Source: Zhengitettix transpicula | Lineage: Eukaryota; Arthropoda; Insecta; Orthoptera; Tetrigidae | DNA length: 64,000 nt | Reading direction: 5' to 3' | Assembly: GCA_037074705.1 (NCBI GenBank) | Contig: CM073590.1 | Location: 53,523,895-53,587,894 of the forward strand | Shown here: piece by piece, positions 58,135 to 64,000 of the stretch | How the letters are laid out: every line of letters begins with the position of its first letter | Numbering within the stretch: the first letter of the stretch is position 1 | Made by a program: the position numbers and the translations under genes | The notes under the pieces: generated by a model | What the model was told of the DNA's origin: nothing | What the model saw: only the letters and a program-made list of their open reading frames with translations | Database searches by the model: none

Positions 58135-59096
58135 AGGCTCTCTCACACCAGTATGGGAACGGGAATCATGCTTCACATGTGGGACAGCGTACCACACGAC
58201 CCTCCACACCTTTGTGGGAACGGGAATTCATTTTCTAGATTCCTTCCAGCGTTCACAGAAGTTTTACTTAAAATAATTAAGTATTTTTAATAGTTTCGAG
58301 TAAATATAAGATAGTGTGTTTAATAACGTCTTCAGATGAAGAAGATTCCCCTTTGTTTACTACCTGAAAATGAAAATCGTGCTAATAATAACCAATAAAA
58401 CAATTATTTGCCTGGCTCTACTCTGTTTCTTAATTAATCATATATTTTTAGGAAACGAAAAATATGGATTCATAAAATTAATACCAAACATACAACTTTG
58501 TTGAATATCACACCATAATGTCAGAGCTACGATGTAGAGATGATAGAATTGTTCTCGGATTTCCAACTTTACTAAGCGTTTAATAAGCATAATGCTTCGT
58601 TGACTAGCATTGTCGACATTTTCACCTTGTAACCTTTAGTAAACACCATCCAGTTGGCCACCCGAGAGCAGGTTATTCACCGGGAAACTACGAAGAGATC
58701 TTACAATATTTTACATTTATTTCAGAATGACACCTGACTGTTTTTATGAAATTTGCAATTTCATTAAGATTAACTCATAAATATATACCACTTAAGTCTT
58801 CAATGAATTTATTTTCAGACACACGAGCTTTCGGCGCTAGCCACAGTCATCTGCAACTCGTATATGTAGTAAATATAAAATCACATACAAACTTGATGCA
58901 ATAATAATAAAATCATGACAAGTGTGAGAGCTTCTCGGTTTGTGATGTGAAGCAGGACTTGGGATATACCATGCAAAATGCACTGGGATGCAGAGGGTTG
59001 TTGGGAAAGTTCGTGCAGGTCTGAATATGCCCATATCCCGCAATGAAAACACATCTTTCACCTTTCCCACTGTCCCACACTGGTGTGAGAGGGCCT
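58135..59096. mobile_element. PIF/Harbinger-type non-autonomous element
   Basis: The left end AGGCTCTCTCACACCAG and the reverse complement of the right end, AGGCCCTCTCACACCAG, match for about 24 bp with two differences visible. They are flanked by TAA on both sides (58132-58134 and 59097-59099). A TWA target duplication and such ends are typical of PIF/Harbinger. The 962-bp body has no transposase. It sits inside Ski2 intron 1. Confidence 0.7.
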
Positions 59097-59789
59097 TAAA
59101 ACGCTCTTTGAGCGACATCTCCTCCTCCTCTGTGAGTAAGCTCCAGCTCGTGAACTGATCGTATTATCTCCGCTCTTTGAATGGCCCTTTGCAAGGAGCG
59201 TGAGTTAAACAGCTAGCTGATGTCATGGAATGGCTCTGACTGATCTCTAGTGGCGACTTTTTGAACTAAATCGAGGAAATGGGATAGGAATTCATTGTGG
59301 ATTCGGGATATATTTTGCTATGATGAGTACTTAATTATTGCCCCATGTTTTGTTGTAAGAACTTGGCATGTGTGTGAGGAGTTGATGATATTCATCATGT
59401 ATCAATTTGACCTCTAGACAAAAGATCAAACCAACAATATGATACTGTAATTTGTTCAAGCTCAAGGTTTCTTTTTTTAAAGATTTTAGGAGTTTGAATG
59501 TACTCATACTTGGGAGGGACTGGAGGAATGTGGTCGTGTAGAGAAATTAGAAGTGCACGAGGTGTTCGAGGACACGTCATTTTCAGGAAGAGAGAGAGAG
59601 AGAAAGAGGCGTAGTGGGAGTAAAATGGGTAACTAGGGAAGTGTAGTTGTTAATAAACAGAGATGTATCAGCAGGATTAAAAGACCCAAGTGAGATATAA
59701 GAGTTAGAAATGCCCTTAAACATAATATAATCACGAGTAAGGATGTGACATTGTCAAAATAATTATAAAAATTTGTGTGGATAGGATAG

Positions 59790-60290
59790 AGGGAAAGGTG
59801 GTGGCTTATCTGAAATTGAAGACTGATGTTGCCACTCAGGACATGAGGAAGTTCTTCAAATTTTCCAAGGTGTTAGCCTCCTTATACAAAAGAAAGAAAT
59901 TACATTCCATGTGCCGGCTGGCCATGGAGTGTGGAATTTTGGCTATTGCATGACTAACTGTTACCAATAAACATTAGACACCCCACCAAGCCACTAACTG
60001 TCTCTCATAAGGGAAGCAAAGGAAAGCATGTATACAGTTATATATTTACACACATACATCTATACATAAAGTAATTAAGGATAATGTGACATAGCCAACT
60101 CAATTAACTCATATGGGTAGGAAAGAGGGACAGAGAGGAGCAGCTGACTTACCTTAAATTGACAGTTGGCATAGCCAGGCTGGGAAGAAGTAATATTTCA
60201 AATTTGTATGTTTATGTATATGTGTGTGTATATATATTATTCTATTATTTTTCCATTTTCATGAACATTCTTTGAGAGAGAGAGAGATTT
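59790..60290 (-). repeat. Dispersed repeat, copy 2 of an inverted pair
   Basis: Reverse complement carries GGTAACAGTTAGTCATGC, TTTGAAGAACTTCCTCATG and CTTCAATTTCAGATAAGCC, matching 56400-56600. A second internal copy of the CAATTTAAGGTAAGTCAGC segment lies at about 60150. It ends at a (GA)n run near 60276-60287. Confidence 0.6.
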
Positions 60291-60625
60291 GTTTACTTTG
60301 CTGGATGTTGATTGCTGCTGTCTAATGGCTGATGTGCCAGGGTTCGAAAGAGCGTCAGGCCTGCAGGACGCTTGGGCACTATAAAATTTGAAATAGAAGT
60401 AAAATTAATGTGTTTATTCAATTTCCAATAACCCTTAAATAATATATTTAAATTTCCACTTAATGTATTTACTTAAATTGTCACTTAAGATGTATTACAT
60501 TATATTGAAATATTAATATCCTGCCAGTCTTGGTATGTCATTGAATTGTACCAAAGGACTGTAGATACATCTTGTACATATTTATTCATTCAAAGTTCTT
60601 TAAAAAGTGTCAATCATGTTCACAG
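60291..60625 (+). other. Ski2 intron 1, right end
   Basis: Short AT-rich intron end with the acceptor ATCATGTTCACAG at 60625. The pyrimidine tract is weak. Confidence 0.6.
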
Positions 60626-60805
60626 CTACCATTTGGCCCACCACCTGTTCTACCAGATGTTGGAAAACAGTTGCAGGAGTATCTGTTGTGTCCAGATAAG
60701 TTACCCATGCACGATTATAAAAATTCACAGGAATTTTGGCCTCGTGTACCAATAATTTCATCACTTTATCATTATGAGCTTTCTCCTGTCAGTACAACAT
60801 TGAAA
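60626..60805 (+). CDS. SKIV2L: Ski2 RNA helicase, second coding exon
   Basis: This exon has 60 codons, phase 0 at both ends, between CACAG and GTAAGT. It encodes LPFGPPPVLPDVGKQLQEYL, then LPMHDY and FWPRVP, the N-terminal arm of Ski2. Ski2 is the DExH-box ATPase of the Ski complex (with Ski3/TTC37 and Ski8/WDR61), which unwinds and threads RNA into the cytoplasmic exosome. The N-terminal arm wraps around the scaffold partner. The helicase motifs lie further downstream, beyond this window. An in-frame ATG at 60572 upstream of the acceptor is intronic in this model. Confidence 0.85.
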
Positions 60806-60906
60806 GTAAGTTGTTTGTTTCCTTCATTTCTTATTTCTCTTTTGATAACTTAATAACATTGCACCACAGAAATTTTTCTGTTCACTTTGTGTAACACATA
60901 TTATAG
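60806..60906 (+). other. Ski2 intron 2
   Basis: A 101-bp intron, GTAAGT to TTATAG, phase 0. A short intron of this size is normal in insects. Confidence 0.8.
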
Positions 60907-61135
60907 GTTGAAAGAGATCCCACAACGGGTAAATTACTTCAGTTCCAAGAGGTTGCAGTCGATATTGGCTGTACAGCTAAAAATTCTCTTTCATTTCAAA
61001 GAACACCTGGACCTCCATCAGAAACTGTAAAAGGACATGTGGGTCATTTCCCATTTTGGCCTGGAGGCTTTCCAGATATCTCAACACTTTCAAACATTAA
61101 TAATGGAGTTGAGTTTGATACCAATTTTGAAGATG
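60907..61135 (+). CDS. SKIV2L: Ski2 RNA helicase, third coding exon
   Basis: This 229-nt exon starts in phase 0 and ends in phase 1 (GAT G|GTAAGA). It encodes VERDPTTGKLLQFQEV, SLSFQRTPGPPSE and HFPFWPGGFPD, a set of signatures specific to Ski2 orthologues: an RxPTTG strand, the SLS-RxPGP loop and FPFWPGG. These place the gene firmly in the Ski2 family rather than the related Mtr4, whose N-terminus differs. It ends inside NFED, which joins the next exon to give DDLLTLAPGF. Confidence 0.92.
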
Positions 61136-62105
61136 GTAAGATAATTAATAGCTTTTGTAAGTGGACTAAAATCATAATTAAACTGTTGTTTTACCCACAA
61201 TTTAGCAGGATAGTATATGTTGTAGGTCTATGAAGTCTTTATTTCATTTAAACACCCAAATATGTGCATATACACTATATGCTTATACATCTTCCCATTT
61301 GTAAACCAAAAGTCTGCTTAAAACATATGTTATATTTGAAAAAACTATTCTCTAATTTAAATTATAATAAGCTATGATATGGTTTCCCTATATATAAATA
61401 TTCCAGTATTAGCATTAAACTTCATCAATATATACTGGGTTACTATAGAACCATCTGTTTTAATTAAAACTGAAGTGATATATCTAAAAGGACAAGTATG
61501 GTCATTAATTATATTTTAAATGAAGTTCTGAAACATTCTATTGTTAAACTGATGACTGATGTTCATAAGAACATCCATATAGAATTTTTAAGTAGGTTCA
61601 ATTTAATTGAACCTATAAATTAAAGCTTGCTCATGGCATTGAGAAAAATAGAAAACTTTCTATATATGAATCACTATGATAGGTGATGTTTATTGACTAA
61701 TTGGTTTTTTAAACCCATTTTGAAATAATAGTTTAGTTTTTACATCTATTTTTACACATAAAACAAAAGGTAGTAAGTGACTATTTATTTATTTTAAAAA
61801 AATAGTACAAAATAACAAGGTTTTTGTACATATTTGTACCATTTTCAGGTTGTCAATCTATGGAGAAATACATATAATTTTTTTATATCTCAATACAATT
61901 TTACAATAATACCATTTTGAAACAATCACCCATGTTAAAATGACATATTTAAACTGAGAAAAGACCTTTTTTTTCCTTCCCAAAATGTTAAAAATTTTGA
62001 ATAATTGTTTTTAAAATAAATAAATTAAATACAAGCCTCTTTACAGACTGACTCAACAACATTGCTCGATACTGAAGGAAAAGCAGAAACCTTCATAAAT
62101 TACAC

Positions 62106-62687
62106 CAGTGTTTCCCCAACGTGGAGCACATGCCCCACAGAGATACAATTTGAATGTTCGGGGGGGCAATTCGAAAATGAGCTCGTCTAAAATTTAAAAA
62201 CTGCTGTCTATGATTTAACTTAAACAAAAGGAAAAATTGTTGATATCTCAATTTGAGTTAAACATTTTGTAAGTTTGGTGCTTTCTGTAAGCACACTTGA
62301 AAGATTGGAGTAATATAAACTACAATGTACTCTAAGAGTATTGTTTACTATGGCTAGTGAAGAAGTAGTATGTACTGTAATGCTATGGCACACACTAAGT
62401 GCTTGTCTACTTTAGTCTAGCACCAACTCCATATGTTATATGAAATATTAACTTAATTTCATACAAAAGCTGGAATGGTTTCCAGTTTAGCGATCTCAGA
62501 TTAAAATAAATGATTACTTTGTTTATGCACCGAATTATTACTATAGAAGAATAGTTATACACAAGTTGAAATAAGGCTTCTGTAGGAAATAATTAAGTTT
62601 TTTAATGTAAAAATTATGTATATATTACACAGGGGAGCATTAGAAAGACTTAGGTTGAACGTGGTTAAAAAAAGGTTGGGAAACATG
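62106..62687. mobile_element. hAT-type MITE
   Basis: The left end CAGTGTTTCCCCAACGTGG and the reverse complement of the right end, CATGTTTCCCAACC, are imperfect inverted repeats of hAT type. The 582-bp body has no coding sequence. The 8-bp flanks do not match exactly, so the copy is old or one edge is a few bases off. Confidence 0.55.
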
Positions 62688-63369
62688 GATTTAGACTCTT
62701 GTTCTTGTTCTTTTCTGTCTCAGGTCACCTTAGGACACAACTCTAAGAAAAGTGTTGTAAACATAATATAGATGAATTTAAAATTACATTAAAACATATC
62801 ACATAAATAAGTTGGACTGAACCAAGTAGATCCATTCTGGCTATCACTGTGCTCAGGTTAATGTTATTTTTTCTTTGCATTCTGGGTCTCTTTTCATAGC
62901 CGTAACATGAAACTTTTATTTCCATTCTCATATTTTTAAATTTTTCCTATTGACAGAAGTTAGAAAACATTACTATCCTAGCAAAACTTAATATTGCTTA
63001 AAGTTTCTGTTACAGAAATTGTTTCAGTGTTACATAAAAATATCTAGTAGTTGCTGGATTAATTCCACATTCACTCTAATATACTTTAGCTACAGTTGTT
63101 CTCTGAAAATGAAGTATGGTATTGTATCCAACTCAGGTTTATAAGTTAGGTTTTTCCTTTATTCAAGTGTGCAATTAAAAATGGTAAAGAAATCAAAAGA
63201 AAAACTTATTTAACTCATTGCTAAAATAATATTTACATTTATATATTTTCTCTTTTATATTGAAAGAAAAAATTGCTAAGAAATAAGTTTGATTAAAGAA
63301 GATATATTTCCTTTTATTTAAAAGTAAAAGTATATGTCTGTTTTGAAAATTAATATTAAGAAAAATAGC

Positions 63370-63500
63370 CAAATACAGATTAACGAAGTGATGATATAAA
63401 TACCACACAATATTTGTGGGAACCTTGTTCCCTTTTTCAGGTCCTAAGAAAACTAAAAACACATGAGCCTAGAGTGACACAACCACACAATACAGTTGAC
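63370..63500 (-). mobile_element. Penelope-type 3'-end repeat (family e)
   Basis: Reverse complement has CCTGAAAAAGGGAACAAGG, TTCCCACAAATATTGTGTGG and ATTTATATCATCACTTC. The GGGAAC-aag-GTTCCC hairpin is perfect, although the GAAACG part is mutated. Confidence 0.55.
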
Positions 63501-63657
63501 AAATTCACTTTGACTATTTCTCTTATTAATTTCCATTTATTTCTTCTATAGATTGAAGTCTAGCATTAACTTTTTGTTGACATTTTTGTTAAAACATTAC
63601 TGTAAAATGCTGCAATAATTTTGAAATGGTGCTCGCATTTAATTCTTTTTCTTTCAG

Positions 63658-63950
63658 ATTTACTTACTCTAGCACCTGGATTCCCAAATGGTGTAGAATT
63701 TCGTGAAGATGGATTCACACTAAAGGAGAAAGATGAGTGTATAGAGGCAAAGGAGTCTGATGAAGAAGAAGCAGTTAAAGATGTTGTATCACAACCACCA
63801 ATAAACCTTATGGAAATTCTTCGACATGAAGAGAAGCTGATTGATTTATGGAAAGAAAATGAAGAAGAAATGAGAACTAGGGGAGTTTCTAAGGAAACAG
63901 TTGTACAGGATTTTAAACTTCCGCCTGAAGATCTGCAGTCTATTCCAGAG
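63658..63950 (+). CDS. SKIV2L: Ski2 RNA helicase, fourth coding exon
   Basis: This 293-nt exon starts in phase 1 (G|AT TTA CTT) and ends in phase 0 before GTAAAT. The joined codons give DDLLTLAPGFPNGVEF, the conserved DLLT-PPGF block of Ski2. It is followed by an acidic, poorly conserved linker (KESDEEEAVKD) and LPPEDLQSIPE. The RecA-like helicase core should start in following exons outside the window. The coding region seen so far totals about 243 residues with the proposed first exon, against roughly 1200-1250 for the whole family. Confidence 0.92.
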
Positions 63951-64000
63951 GTAAATTTACATGTAAAAATGTAACAAAATTTCTTAATTTCATTTGAAAA

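Larger units (their letters stand above)
61136..63657 (+). other. Ski2 intron 3
   Basis: A 2.5-kb intron with GTAAGA donor and a strong TTCTTTTTCTTTCAG acceptor. It contains a hAT-type MITE (62106-62687) and a Penelope-type family e repeat (63370-63500). No other gene was recognised. Confidence 0.8.

Noticed and set aside
60572..60625. ATG 60572 as the Ski2 start codon
   Set aside because: The residues before 60626 do not resemble Ski2 and an acceptor CACAG sits exactly at the point where similarity begins.

Overview
This window is eukaryotic nuclear DNA, almost certainly from an insect or close arthropod relative. It is AT-rich, has no operons or bacterial start signals, and shows spliced exons with GT..AG borders. 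It is crowded with mobile-element remains of arthropod type: Helitron-like elements, Penelope-like retroelements, Ty3/gypsy, mariner, hAT, PIF/Harbinger, LINEs and tRNA-derived SINEs. The species cannot be named from the sequence alone.

Host genes. Only two are clearly recognisable. At the right end, on the + strand, is the 5' part of the gene for the RNA helicase Ski2 (SKIV2L/SKIC2, 'twister' in Drosophila), the helicase of the Ski complex that feeds RNA to the cytoplasmic exosome. Three exons are secure (60626-60805, 60907-61135, 63658-63950), with matching splice phases. A 9-codon first coding exon at 53961-53987 is proposed. The gene runs past the window. On the - strand, one exon (35207-35359) encodes an RIIa dimerisation/docking domain of the SPA17/CABYR/ropporin type. 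A third, unidentified exon-like ORF lies at 31928-32209 (+).

Layout. 1-13.3 kb and 32.2-36.7 kb: nine LTR-like units (about 0.9-1.6 kb where complete), most of them set in or beside (TA)n tracts, with TGTRRT..AYTACA ends and a primer-binding-site-like motif near the 3' end. 13.4-16.9 kb: decayed Helitron-like copies and a Penelope-related inverted repeat. 16.9-30.4 kb: five co-oriented Helitron-like elements carrying about 20 copies of a 281-bp hairpin-bearing monomer and a second monomer of about 300-312 bp. 30.4-35.4 kb: the unidentified exon, LTR-like units, Penelope 3' ends with a perfect 226-bp tandem duplication, and the RIIa exon. 36.7-46 kb: old LINE, SINE, Penelope and hAT fragments, including a clear GIY-YIG endonuclease remnant at 43.3 kb. 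46.4-48.6 kb: a + strand Helitron-like element filled by a degenerate minisatellite of about 35 bp. 49.5-52 kb: a nest of gypsy pol and two mariners. 53-64 kb: Ski2, its introns holding a PIF/Harbinger element, a hAT MITE and other repeats.

No intact autonomous transposase or reverse transcriptase was seen. The elements are fossil or non-autonomous. The most unusual observations are the Helitron array with its periodic hairpins, the LTR-like units whose mobile ends lie beyond the PBS-like motif, and the hammerhead-ribozyme-like cores shared by several Penelope-type 3' ends.
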